Below, one piece after another: positions 1 to 7,345 of a stretch of 13,417 nt of DNA. Positions within the stretch are counted from its first letter, which is position 1, and the number at the start of each line of letters is the position of its first letter. Location of the stretch: assembly GCA_964645935.1 (NCBI GenBank), contig CAZYAK010000038.1, forward strand, positions 1 through 13,417. The letters are read 5' to 3'. The notes under the pieces are model-generated. The model was given only the letters and a program-made list of their open reading frames with translations. It was not told the DNA's origin and made no database searches. Position numbers and translations under genes: made by a program. The DNA comes from CAZYAK01 sp964645935 (GTDB taxonomy: Bacteria; Patescibacteriota; Gracilibacteria; Peribacterales; Peribacteraceae).

Positions 1-4
1 TCCC

Positions 5-3000
5 ATGTTCGATCCCGTCGACCCCAAGCAGTCCTTCCCCGCGCTCGAGCGCGGCATCCTCCGCTACTGGGCAGAGGAGGACACGTTCAAGCGCAGTATC
101 CGCGCACGCTCCGGCGGCCAGGTGGATGATCCCTTGGACGGCCCCGGGGGGGGCGGCCAGCAGTTCAGCTTCTACGACGGTCCGCCCTTCGCGACGGGCC
201 TCCCGCACTACGGGCACCTGCTGGCCGGCACCATCAAGGATGTCATCCCTCGGTACCAGACCATGCGCGGCAAGCGCGTGGAACGGAGGTTCGGCTGGGA
301 CTGCCACGGCCTCCCCATCGAGAACATCATCGAGAAGGAGCACGGCATCACAGACAAGCGGCAGATCGAGGAGATGGGCGTACGGGCCTTCAACAACCTT
401 TGCCGCAAGACCGTGCAGCGCTTTACGGGAGAGTGGCGCACGGTCGTAGAGCGCATGGGAAGGTGGGTGGACATGGACTGGGACTACCGCACCATGGACG
501 CGGACTACATGGAAAGCATTTGGTGGGTGTTTAAGGCGCTCTGCGACAAAGGCCTCGTCTACGAGGGCCATAAGCCCATGCACATCTGCCCGCGCTGCGC
601 GACGCCGCTGGCGAACTTCGAGGTGACACAAGGGTACAAGGACCGCACCGACCAATCCGTCATCATCACCTTCCCGCTGAAGGACGATCCGCAGACGCGC
701 CTCCTCGCATGGACCACAACACCGTGGTCCCTGCCCGGCAATATGTGGCTCGCGGTGGGCCCAGACATCGCCTACGCACAAGTGAAAAGCGAGGGTGTGA
801 CCTACATCCTCGCCGAGAAACTGGTAGAAAAGGTCTTTGGGAAGAACGACCACGAGATCATCGGCGCCGTGACCGCAAAGGACCTCAAGGGTCTCCGCTA
901 CGAGCCCCTGTTCTCCTATTTCGAGGACACGATCATCCCGTCCACGAAGGATTCCAAAAAGCCCCGGACGTACGGCGATACGGTCTTCAAGGTGATCATG
1001 AACGACGCGGTGGAGGTAAGCGACGCGGAGGGCACGGGCATCGTGCACCTCACATCGTCGACAGGCGAGGACAGCAATGCCGCCGCCGTGGCCGAAGGCG
1101 TGGACGTGCTCGCACACGTGCAGATGGACGGATACTTCGTGCCGGCGGTGACGGATTTCCAAGGCATCCACGTGAAGCCCGAGGGTAAGGACCCCATGTC
1201 CACGGACAAGGCGGTTATAGACCACATGAAGAAGCGCGGGCGTGTGTTCTCGCAGTTCACCATCACGCACAGCTACCCACACTGCTGGCGCTGTGACACA
1301 CCGCTTCTGCCCTACACGACGGGCTCGTGGTTTGTGAAGGCCGAGAGTCTCAAGCAAGACATGCTCGCCGCCAATGCACAAACGCAGTGGGTGCCGGGAC
1401 ACATCCGCGACGGGCGCTTCGGTAAGTGGCTGGAGGGCGCACGCGACTGGGCCGTCTCGCGCCGCCGGTACTGGGGGACGCCGCTGCCCATCTGGATACA
1501 CCGCGCGACGGGCGAAATGCAGGTCATCGGCAGCCGCGAGGCCCTGATGGACAAGGCCGTCATCCGCTTTACCCGCCTTACGGTGGTGCGCCACGGCGAG
1601 AGCGTAGGGAACGTGACGCCGCGGTATCAGGGCCGGGAGCCCGGCACCGACCTCACGGAACGCGGACTCGCGCAGGCCGCCGCCACAGGAGAACGCCTCA
1701 AGGGTGAGAAGGTCACGCGGGTGTACTGCTCGCCGCTCGCGCGGACGCGCCAGACCGCGCAGGCCATCGCGGACGCGGTGGGCGTCGAGCCCGTCATCGA
1801 CGACCGGCTGCGCGAAGTGGCCTTCGGCGAGTACGAGGGCAAGAGCATCGACTTCTCGGACCTCGCGTTCGTCAAGGCGCGACGGGCCCACAAGCTGGAA
1901 TCCAACCAGGTGGAGAGCATCTACCACTTCCCCGGCATGGAGACGTGGAGCCAGGTGCAGACCCGCGTGGACGCGTTCCTCAAGGAGCTCCTGCTGCGCC
2001 ACCCCGGCGAGCACGTGGTGGTGGTCACGCACGCCGATCCCCTGCTCTCGGTGAAGCACTTCTTCACGGGTCAGGAGCCGCAGAAGCTTGTGCACCAGCC
2101 GTATCCCCGCTTCGCGGAACCGCACACCTTCTACTGGGACCACCGCGCCGAGGCACCGTTGGACCTCCACAAGGAGACGGTGGACGGCGTGGCGTGGCCC
2201 GGCGCCGCACACGCCCTGTCCGTACACGCCACGCTCGTGCGCCACGGCGAGACGGACTGGAACAAGCAGGGCCTCGTGCAGGGCAACACGGACCTTCCGC
2301 TCAACGACACCGGCAGGAAGCAGGCGGCGGAGCGCGGCAAGGCGCTGAAGGGCCGCGCGTTCGATGTCATCGTGTGCTCGGACCTCTCCCGCGCGCGGGA
2401 GACGGCGGAGATCATGGCCAAAGAGCTCGGCCTCGGCGTATCGGCCGCGTGGCCAGAGCTGCGCGAGCGCGACTTCGGGACCTGGAACGGCCTCAAGTTG
2501 GAGGAGGTGCAGCAGAACTATCCGGACGGACCTGCCGGGAATCCCGCGTTCCATCCAGCCACGCCCGAGAAGGGCGAGAGCCTGCAGAAGTTCCTCGCAC
2601 GCCTGGAAACTGCTCACGACCGCCTGCTCACGGAGTTCCCGGGCAAGCGCGTCCTTATGGTGGCGCACCGCGGCACGATACAAGGCCTGCTCACGCTCAC
2701 CCGGAACCTCTCGCACCGCGAGGGCGTAGAGGCCGCGCCCGGCAACGGAGAGGCCGTCGATCTCGACCTGCACCCGCGCCTGACGCGCATTCCAGACGTG
2801 CTCGACTGCTGGTTTGAGAGCGGCGCGATGCCCTACGCCCAGAGTCACTTCCCGTTCTCGGCCCGTCGCGACGGCGAAGCCAAGCCCGGCGACGTGCCCG
2901 CGGGGTTCCCCGCGGACTTCATCGCAGAAGGCATCGACCAGACGCGCGGGTGGTTTTACACCCTCACCGTCCTCGGGACCGCGCTCTTCCAGTCATCCCC

Positions 3001-4387
3001 GTTCCGCCACGTCATCGTCAACGGCACGGTACTCGCAGAGGACGGCAAGAAGATGAGTAAGAAACTCAAGAACTACCCCGATCCCCTGGAGCTCGTGGAG
3101 AAGCATGGTGCCGACGCCGTGCGCTTCGCACTGATGGGCTCGCCCGCCGTACGCGGCGAGGACCTGCGGTTCTCCGGCAAACTCGTGGAGGAGCAGTTGC
3201 GAAACGTCCTGCTCCCTCTCTGGAACACCTACAGCTTCTTCGTGACGTACGCCAACGACGCTGGATGGTCGCCCGTGGCGGCGCGGCGCGCGTCGTCCCA
3301 TCCGCTGGACGTGTGGATCCGCGCGGAGCTGCAAGACCTCGTCAACCGCATGACCGCGCAGATGGAAGACTACGACCTCTCCGCGACATGCGCGGAGCTG
3401 GCGGACACCGTGGACGCACTGACCAACTGGTACGTGCGCCTCTCACGCCGCCGCTTCGCCGGGAAGAGCGGGCTCCACGCGGCCAAAGACGGCGAGACCG
3501 ACCAGCACGAGCGCGGCGATGCCTTCAGCACACTCCACGACGTGCTCCTGACATTCTGCCAGTTGCTCGCGCCGTTTTGCCCATTCATCACCGAGGGCAT
3601 CTACCTCAACCTCGTCACCGATCCCCACGGTTCCGTGCACCTCACAGACTGGCCACAGACGCGCGATCTCACCCCCGCTGAACGGGCGCTCACGCGCCGG
3701 CAGCGACTGCTGCGGGACATCGTATCGCTGGGCCTCAAAATCCGCTCGGATCGCAAGATCAAGGTGCGGCAGCCTCTGGCCAAGGTGACGGTCGCCATCC
3801 CGGACTCGTTCCTCCAGGACGACGCACTCACGCCGTCGGAGCTGGCACTGCTACAGGAAGAACTCAACGTAAAGGCCGTGGACATCGTGTCCGATCCCGG
3901 GCGGCTCGCCACCGCGTTCGTCCAGGTGGACGCGCGGAAGGCTGGACCGCGCCTGGGCGGCCGTGTGCAGGAGATCATCCAGGCCGGCAAGCGAGGCGAG
4001 TTTGCCGTCAACGCCGACGGCACCGTAACCATCCTCGGCGTCACGCTCACTTCCGAGGAAGCGGCGGTGCTCTATCGCGGACGCGAAGGGGAGGACATCG
4101 CTGCACACGGCGGCGTGGTGGTGTCGCTGGACACCCGCGTCACGCCGGAGTTGGAGCTGGAGGGCAGGGCCCGAGACCTCATCCGGGCTGTGCAGCAGCT
4201 GCGTAAGGACGCAGGCCTCTCGGTATCGGACCGTGTCACGCTGGCGGTGGAAGGAGATCCGGAGCTCATGGCCGCGCACGGCGCTCTGGTGCTCCAGGAA
4301 ACCAACGCCTCCGCAGGAACGGCCGGCGACGCGAACACGATCGATCTCGGCGGACGCCAGGTGACGGTGCGTATCGGGCGGGTGTAA
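5..4387 (+). CDS. ileS: Isoleucyl-tRNA synthetase with two inserted histidine-phosphatase domains
   Basis: Charges tRNA-Ile with isoleucine in the cytoplasm; class I synthetase of the eukaryote/archaea-like type. Seen: HIGH-type motif HYGH at residues 68-71, CPRC at 195-198, CP1 editing domain with the threonine-rich WTTTP at 236-240, CWRC at 427-430, WGTPLPIW from 490, DCWFESG from 934, KMSKK at 1016-1020, then the anticodon-binding helical domain and a C-terminal domain. At 1460 residues it is about 385 longer than related enzymes (roughly 1050). The excess is two histidine-phosphatase domains at about 522-717 and 734-924, separated by DLHKETVDG (720-728), which matches the usual DLHRESID segment of IleRS. 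Both keep RHG, a second Arg, Glu and a late His. In the editing domain the position nine residues after H348 is Ser357 where Asp is expected. The start is the ATG at 5, which gives the typical MFxPVxPxxxFPxxE opening; no upstream sequence is visible. IleRS identity is very sure; the role of the insertions is unknown. Confidence 0.96.
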   Translation: MFDPVDPKQSFPALERGILRYWAEEDTFKRSIRARSGGQVDDPLDGPGGGGQQFSFYDGPPFATGLPHYGHLLAGTIKDVIPRYQTMRGKRVERRFGWDCHGLPIENIIEKEHGITDKRQIEEMGVRAFNNLCRKTVQRFTGEWRTVVERMGRWVDMDWDYRTMDADYMESIWWVFKALCDKGLVYEGHKPMHICPRCATPLANFEVTQGYKDRTDQSVIITFPLKDDPQTRLLAWTTTPWSLPGNMWLAVGPDIAYAQVKSEGVTYILAEKLVEKVFGKNDHEIIGAVTAKDLKGLRYEPLFSYFEDTIIPSTKDSKKPRTYGDTVFKVIMNDAVEVSDAEGTGIVHLTSSTGEDSNAAAVAEGVDVLAHVQMDGYFVPAVTDFQGIHVKPEGKDPMSTDKAVIDHMKKRGRVFSQFTITHSYPHCWRCDTPLLPYTTGSWFVKAESLKQDMLAANAQTQWVPGHIRDGRFGKWLEGARDWAVSRRRYWGTPLPIWIHRATGEMQVIGSREALMDKAVIRFTRLTVVRHGESVGNVTPRYQGREPGTDLTERGLAQAAATGERLKGEKVTRVYCSPLARTRQTAQAIADAVGVEPVIDDRLREVAFGEYEGKSIDFSDLAFVKARRAHKLESNQVESIYHFPGMETWSQVQTRVDAFLKELLLRHPGEHVVVVTHADPLLSVKHFFTGQEPQKLVHQPYPRFAEPHTFYWDHRAEAPLDLHKETVDGVAWPGAAHALSVHATLVRHGETDWNKQGLVQGNTDLPLNDTGRKQAAERGKALKGRAFDVIVCSDLSRARETAEIMAKELGLGVSAAWPELRERDFGTWNGLKLEEVQQNYPDGPAGNPAFHPATPEKGESLQKFLARLETAHDRLLTEFPGKRVLMVAHRGTIQGLLTLTRNLSHREGVEAAPGNGEAVDLDLHPRLTRIPDVLDCWFESGAMPYAQSHFPFSARRDGEAKPGDVPAGFPADFIAEGIDQTRGWFYTLTVLGTALFQSSPFRHVIVNGTVLAEDGKKMSKKLKNYPDPLELVEKHGADAVRFALMGSPAVRGEDLRFSGKLVEEQLRNVLLPLWNTYSFFVTYANDAGWSPVAARRASSHPLDVWIRAELQDLVNRMTAQMEDYDLSATCAELADTVDALTNWYVRLSRRRFAGKSGLHAAKDGETDQHERGDAFSTLHDVLLTFCQLLAPFCPFITEGIYLNLVTDPHGSVHLTDWPQTRDLTPAERALTRRQRLLRDIVSLGLKIRSDRKIKVRQPLAKVTVAIPDSFLQDDALTPSELALLQEELNVKAVDIVSDPGRLATAFVQVDARKAGPRLGGRVQEIIQAGKRGEFAVNADGTVTILGVTLTSEEAAVLYRGREGEDIAAHGGVVVSLDTRVTPELELEGRARDLIRAVQQLRKDAGLSVSDRVTLAVEGDPELMAAHGALVLQETNASAGTAGDANTIDLGGRQVTVRIGRV
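1568..2155 (+). other. Inserted histidine-phosphatase domain 1 within IleRS
   Basis: In-frame domain at about residues 522-717 of IleRS. Seen: RHG at 529-531 (phospho-accepting His530), SPLARTRQTAQ with R580/R582, E604 in REVAFGEYEG, and VTHADP with H676. This is the complete residue set of the phosphoglycerate-mutase/acid-phosphatase superfamily, so phosphatase or phosphotransfer chemistry is plausible (inferred). Its tail runs back into the IleRS segment DLHKETVDG. The substrate cannot be read from the sequence. Confidence 0.9.
2204..2776 (+). other. Inserted histidine-phosphatase domain 2 within IleRS
   Basis: In-frame domain at about residues 734-924. Seen: RHGETDWN beginning at R746 (nucleophile H747), QGNTDLPLNDTG, a CSDLSRARETAE motif, E821 in ELRERDFG, and VAHRG with H888. 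It resembles the CobC/GpmB-like branch (alpha-ribazole phosphatase or small phosphoglycerate-mutase-like enzymes) more than domain 1 does. The IleRS fold resumes at RIPDVLDCWFESG. The two domains are clearly diverged from each other, so they are not a recent duplication. Confidence 0.92.
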
Positions 4388-4417
4388 CCTGGGGTCCGCC
4401 CCTTCCCGCCCCGCTGC

Positions 4418-4810
4418 ATGTCCGAAGAATCCTCCTCCGTGCCCGTACGCATTGTCCTGCGCACTGTCCTCACCATCCTCTTGGTATGGGCGATGGCGTC
4501 GTTTATCCCGCAATACTTCTCCCTATCGGGTGGCTTCGTGGGTGTCTTGGTCGTGGGCTGCCTCGTCACACTCCTCAATCTGCTCGTACGCCCGCTGCTG
4601 GCACTCGTCACGTTGCCGTTCAAGCTGTTCGCCTACTTCCTCGCCGTCGTCATCGTCAACGGCGGCATTGTCTGGCTCATCGACTTCATCTCACAACGCT
4701 TCGACGCCAGTATCCTCTCACTCACCATCGGCAGCGGCCTCGTCGGATGGGTGGTGGTTGCAGTCATCCTTGGGATGGGCAATTGGCTCATGAAAGAGAT
4801 GCTCAAATGA
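4418..4810 (+). CDS. Phage-holin-like small membrane protein (PF04020 type)
   Basis: A 130-residue integral membrane protein. Seen: a short polar N-terminus, then four hydrophobic segments at about 10-28, 34-52, 62-85 and 98-122, and the family hallmark LVRPLLALVTLPFKLF (about residues 51-66) between helices two and three. This matches the widespread 'phage holin family / 4-TM' group (PF04020), which has no established enzymatic role despite its name. It lies 30 bases after ileS on the same strand with no promoter or Shine-Dalgarno motif between them, so co-transcription with ileS is likely. There is no endolysin or other phage gene nearby, so lysis is not implied. The family call is confident; the function is unknown. 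Confidence 0.85.
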   Translation: MSEESSSVPVRIVLRTVLTILLVWAMASFIPQYFSLSGGFVGVLVVGCLVTLLNLLVRPLLALVTLPFKLFAYFLAVVIVNGGIVWLIDFISQRFDASILSLTIGSGLVGWVVVAVILGMGNWLMKEMLK

Positions 4811-4954
4811 CGGGCGCGTTGGCGCAGAACTGAGACCGGGTGTGGGGCAGGGCCTTCACGAAGGAGGCCGAACGGGCCTGGGAGCGCGGTGACCGCACCG
4901 TGGATGCTCCCTTGCAACGTGTCATGGCACGTGTGACCTTCGAATAGAAACGGC

Positions 4955-4967
4955 ATCGCTGAGCGAT
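4955..4967. promoter_or_regulatory. Palindrome, possible operator
   Basis: ATCGCT and AGCGAT are separated by one base, giving a perfect 6-bp dyad about 120 bases before the transporter start. Short symmetric sites like this are typical of dimeric repressor operators, but no regulator gene is adjacent. It could be chance in G+C-rich DNA. Confidence 0.3.
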
Positions 4968-5069
4968 CACATGGTTTATTGTCAGTACCTGATGGAAGCC
5001 CGGTCAGGCGGCGTGGTCGGGCCGTACAGCTGCACACTCGCGATGCATGCGCGATCCGCCCGGCTCAGG

Positions 5070-5075
5070 TATAAC
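5070..5075 (+). promoter_or_regulatory. -10 element TATAAC, likely leaderless promoter
   Basis: TATAAC matches the -10 consensus at five of six positions and ends nine bases before the ATG at 5085, so transcription would begin at or next to the start codon. No good -35 element is visible 15-19 bases upstream. Its presence decides the transporter start in favour of 5085. Confidence 0.55.
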
Positions 5076-5084
5076 TGGGATCAT

Positions 5085-6326
5085 ATGTCACTGGTGCATC
5101 CCCGGGAGGAGCGCTCGGTCATCCCGCTCATCCTCACGGTCTTTATCGACCTCCTCGGCCTCGGCATCGCCATTCCGGTGCTGGCGGTGGTTCTGCTGGA
5201 CCCACACATCGGCATCCTGCCTCGGGAGGCGACAATGGCCATGCGGACCATCAGCTACGGCCTACTCCTGGCCAGCTTCCCACTGGCGCAGTTCTTCGGG
5301 GCGCCGATCCTCGGGGCGCTCTCCGACCGCTACGGTCGCAAGCCCATCCTCCTCCTGTCGCTCTTTGGCACGGCCGCAGGGTACGCGCTGTTCGGTCTGG
5401 GCATCGCGGTCAACAACCTCCTCTTACTCTTCCTGTCACGCATCCTGCAGGGTTTTGCAGGGGGAAACCTGAGCATCGCGCTCTCGGCCATCGCAGACGT
5501 AAGCCACGGCGAGAAGAAAACTCACAACTTTGGGCTCGTGGGCCTCGCCTTCGGTCTGGGGCTCATCTTGGGCCCGTTCTTCGGCGGCAAGCTGGCAGAT
5601 CCGCGCATCCTGCCCTGGTTCGACTACGCCACGCCGTTCTGGTTCGCCTCGGGCCTCACGCTGGTCAACCTGATCCTGTGTGCTTGGATCTTCCATGAGA
5701 CGCTGCATTCCCGCACCCACACGCCCATCACGCCCTTGAGCGGTGTGCGCCACCTCATCAAGGCCTTCACCCTGCCGGGACTGCGCCGGATGTTTGCGGT
5801 GATCTTTCTCACCACGCTCGGCTTCAACTTCTTCACCCAGTTCTTCCAGCTCTTCCTCATCCAGCGCTTCGGCTTTACCGAGAGCGACATTGGCGACTTC
5901 ATCGCCTACACCGGCCTCTGGGTAGCCATCAGCCAGGGCCTGCTCCTCCGCCCGCTCACGCGGCGCCTCAAGCCCCGCACCATCTTTGCCTGGTGCACAT
6001 TCCTGCTGGGCATCTGCTTCCCGCTCCTGCTCCTGCCCGAACGCAGCGCGTGGCTGTACCTCCTCGTACCGTTCCTGGCCGTCTTTTACGGCATCAGTCA
6101 GCCTGTCTCCACCACCATCGTCTCGGACATGTCCGGCGCCAGGAGTCAGGGCGAGATGATGGGCATCAACCAGTCCGTGCAGTCCATGGGCATGGCCATT
6201 CCTCCAATCATCGCGGGTTTCGTCGCGAGCATCCATGTGACGCTCCCCATCCTCGCGGCTGGCGTGTGTACACTCGTGGGCTGGGCGGTCTTTATCGCGT
6301 TTTATCCCAGACGGAAGCTAAGTTAG
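5085..6326 (+). CDS. Major facilitator superfamily efflux-type transporter
   Basis: A 413-residue, 12-helix transporter in the inner membrane, probably a proton-coupled drug or metabolite exporter of the DHA1/TetA-like class. Seen: first helix around IDLLGLGIAIPVLAVVLL; motif A GALSDRYGRKP at residues 77-87 between helices two and three; a motif-C-like GLILGPFFGGKLAD in helix five; a central cytoplasmic loop around residues 205-220; then six more helices ending in a basic RRKLS tail. Length is normal for the family. The frame is open 114 bases further upstream (to 4971), but that extension is hydrophilic, unlike the family, and lies before the TATAAC box, so the ATG at 5085 (MSLVHPREER) is preferred. 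Substrate cannot be predicted. It appears to be transcribed alone. Confidence 0.9.
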   Translation: MSLVHPREERSVIPLILTVFIDLLGLGIAIPVLAVVLLDPHIGILPREATMAMRTISYGLLLASFPLAQFFGAPILGALSDRYGRKPILLLSLFGTAAGYALFGLGIAVNNLLLLFLSRILQGFAGGNLSIALSAIADVSHGEKKTHNFGLVGLAFGLGLILGPFFGGKLADPRILPWFDYATPFWFASGLTLVNLILCAWIFHETLHSRTHTPITPLSGVRHLIKAFTLPGLRRMFAVIFLTTLGFNFFTQFFQLFLIQRFGFTESDIGDFIAYTGLWVAISQGLLLRPLTRRLKPRTIFAWCTFLLGICFPLLLLPERSAWLYLLVPFLAVFYGISQPVSTTIVSDMSGARSQGEMMGINQSVQSMGMAIPPIIAGFVASIHVTLPILAAGVCTLVGWAVFIAFYPRRKLS

Positions 6327-6406
6327 TTGTCCCTATAGCTTTATTTCTATAGATATTTACATATAAATTTACTTATAATATATACATATATACACTAGTA
6401 ATATCT
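6327..6406 (+). promoter_or_regulatory. AT-rich promoter island before the toxin-antitoxin pair
   Basis: About 80 bases of almost pure A+T in otherwise G+C-rich DNA. It contains TATAAT at 6374-6379 (a perfect -10), two CTATAG palindromes (6333-6338 and 6347-6352) and alternating TATATA/CATATA tracts just before the ATG at 6407. A TTTACA at 6356-6361 is too close (12 bases) to pair well with that -10. The symmetric tracts are suitable for autorepression by a Phd-type antitoxin, as is usual for such operons (inferred). Confidence 0.6.
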
Positions 6407-6724
6407 ATGGATTCCATCCTGCCCATCATCACCATGTCCGACCTGCAGCGCTGCGCCAAGGAGCGACTGGAGGGTGTGAAGGACTACGCGGTCATCCGCA
6501 AACACGCCAAGGACGTGGCCTTCGTGCTGCACCCATCCCTGGGCAAAGTGCTCTTGGAATCCGGGCTCTTGGACGTCCTCAAGCAAAAGCTGGCCGAGGG
6601 GCGGACCAATCCCCTCACCCCCGTGACGACCACTTCCGCCACCCCCGCGGACCCCGCCGCCGAACCCCTTCCTGAGCTCGATCGGATCCTTGGGCAGGTT
6701 CTTCGTGAGCTCAGCCGCCGCTGA
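6407..6724 (+). CDS. Phd/YefM-like antitoxin
   Basis: A 105-residue protein, probably the antitoxin and autorepressor of the downstream Doc-like gene. Seen: the N-terminal half follows the Phd/YefM DNA-binding pattern, IITMSDLQRCAKERLEGVK, then a strand pair (YAVIRKHAKDVAFVL), then a helix ending near residue 62. A Pro/Thr/Ala-rich linker (about 67-88) leads to a C-terminal amphipathic helix, LDRILGQVLRELSRR, where Phd proteins bind and block the toxin. The start at 6407 is preferred over the internal ATG at 6434 because it supplies the first strand of the fold. The stop is separated from the next ATG by two bases, so the pair is translationally linked. Sequence similarity to Phd is pattern-level, not strong; the context raises confidence. 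Confidence 0.7.
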   Translation: MDSILPIITMSDLQRCAKERLEGVKDYAVIRKHAKDVAFVLHPSLGKVLLESGLLDVLKQKLAEGRTNPLTPVTTTSATPADPAAEPLPELDRILGQVLRELSRR

Positions 6725-6726
6725 TC

Positions 6727-7242
6727 ATGCAGTACCCCACACTGGACCACTGCCGGCGCTTGCTCTTCCCCTACATCCGGTCTCGCCTCACCGGCGAGGA
6801 ACCGGCGCCCAACTACGAGGAGGAGCTCACGGGTCTTCGGCGTCTAGAAGCCATCTTCCATCTGATGCAACGTGATGACTACGTGGGTGTACTGGGCAAA
6901 TCTGCGTACCTGTTCTGCTCGATCATCGACGGTCACCCCTTCAGCAACGGCAATAAGCGGATGGCTGTGACGCTGCTGCTCTACGTACTCCTCAGCAACG
7001 GCTGGCTGGTCAATGCCCCCAACCTGGAGGTGATGCGTGACGAACTGCAGCGGATCTTCCCCCACCTCCAGTGGGAGGAGGTCACGAGCTTCCGCCACCC
7101 ACACGAGTTTTTCTTCTACCATCTGTCGCTGGTCATCGCGGACCGCAAGCAGAAGGGCCAGATGACCTTTCACCAAGAGCAGGAGGCTGTGGCCCAGCTG
7201 CTGGCTGTGGTGATGTTCCCGGGGCTCGGCATCGCACACTGA
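6727..7242 (+). CDS. Doc-like (Fic-fold) toxin with variant active-site motif
   Basis: A 171-residue protein of the death-on-curing/Fic family. In characterised members (phage P1 Doc) the enzyme phosphorylates elongation factor Tu and stops translation. Seen: helices leading to IIDGHPFSNGNKRMAVTLLLYVLLSNG, with the active-site motif HPFSNGNKR at residues 70-78 (catalytic His70, Arg78). The position usually occupied by the metal-binding Asp/Glu is Asn74. An unusual C-terminal extension of about 50 residues follows the Fic core (from about 118), making it longer than typical Doc (about 126 residues). The upstream antitoxin-like gene, two bases away, supports a type II toxin-antitoxin module. 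Activity with Asn74 is uncertain, although Asn variants may occur in the family. The alternative is a Fic-fold protein that has lost toxicity. Confidence 0.82.
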   Translation: MQYPTLDHCRRLLFPYIRSRLTGEEPAPNYEEELTGLRRLEAIFHLMQRDDYVGVLGKSAYLFCSIIDGHPFSNGNKRMAVTLLLYVLLSNGWLVNAPNLEVMRDELQRIFPHLQWEEVTSFRHPHEFFFYHLSLVIADRKQKGQMTFHQEQEAVAQLLAVVMFPGLGIAH

Positions 7243-7293
7243 GCCCGGGAGGATTCCGGCGGCACAAGAGTATGAAATCCGATCAATCGGGTA

Positions 7294-7322
7294 TTGAGTC
7301 AAGGGTCGCATCCTGGTACGCT
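7294..7322 (+). promoter_or_regulatory. Possible promoter for the SLH-domain gene
   Basis: TTGAGT (7294-7299) and TACGCT (7317-7322) are spaced by 17 bases, with a TGn extension before the second box. This would start transcription near 7329, leaving a pyrimidine-rich leader of about 17 bases without a Shine-Dalgarno motif. The match to consensus is partial. Confidence 0.35.
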
Positions 7323-7345
7323 CCCTCCCTTTACCCCCGGTTTCC

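Larger units (their letters stand above)
4811..5084. other. Gene-free intergenic stretch with inverted repeats
   Basis: No convincing reading frame, tRNA or known riboswitch was recognised in these 274 bases. Several self-complementary elements are visible: GGGAGC (4880-4885) can pair with GCTCCC (4906-4911), enclosing a CGGTG/CACCG hairpin; a cluster of GGCC/AAGG repeats lies at about 4850-4879; and ATCGCT-G-AGCGAT forms a near-perfect palindrome at 4955-4967. It could hold the 3' end of the ileS transcript, an operator for the downstream transporter, or a small RNA. None of these is proven. Confidence 0.5.

Noticed and set aside
1945..2817. Long open frame of 290 codons inside ileS in another frame
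   Set aside because: Low-complexity Arg/Ala/Gly/Pro-rich translation typical of a G+C-rich shadow frame; the IleRS frame explains the DNA fully.
4418..4810. Interpretation of the PF04020 protein as a prophage remnant
   Set aside because: No integrase, endolysin or structural phage gene is nearby, and the family is common as a chromosomal membrane protein.
4971..5084. N-terminal extension of the MFS transporter by 38 residues
   Set aside because: The stretch is hydrophilic, absent from the family pattern and lies upstream of the likely -10 box at 5070.
5436..6236. Minus-strand open frame of 266 codons opposite the transporter
   Set aside because: Its Glu/Asp/Arg-rich composition mirrors hydrophobic codons on the plus strand; there is no recognisable domain.
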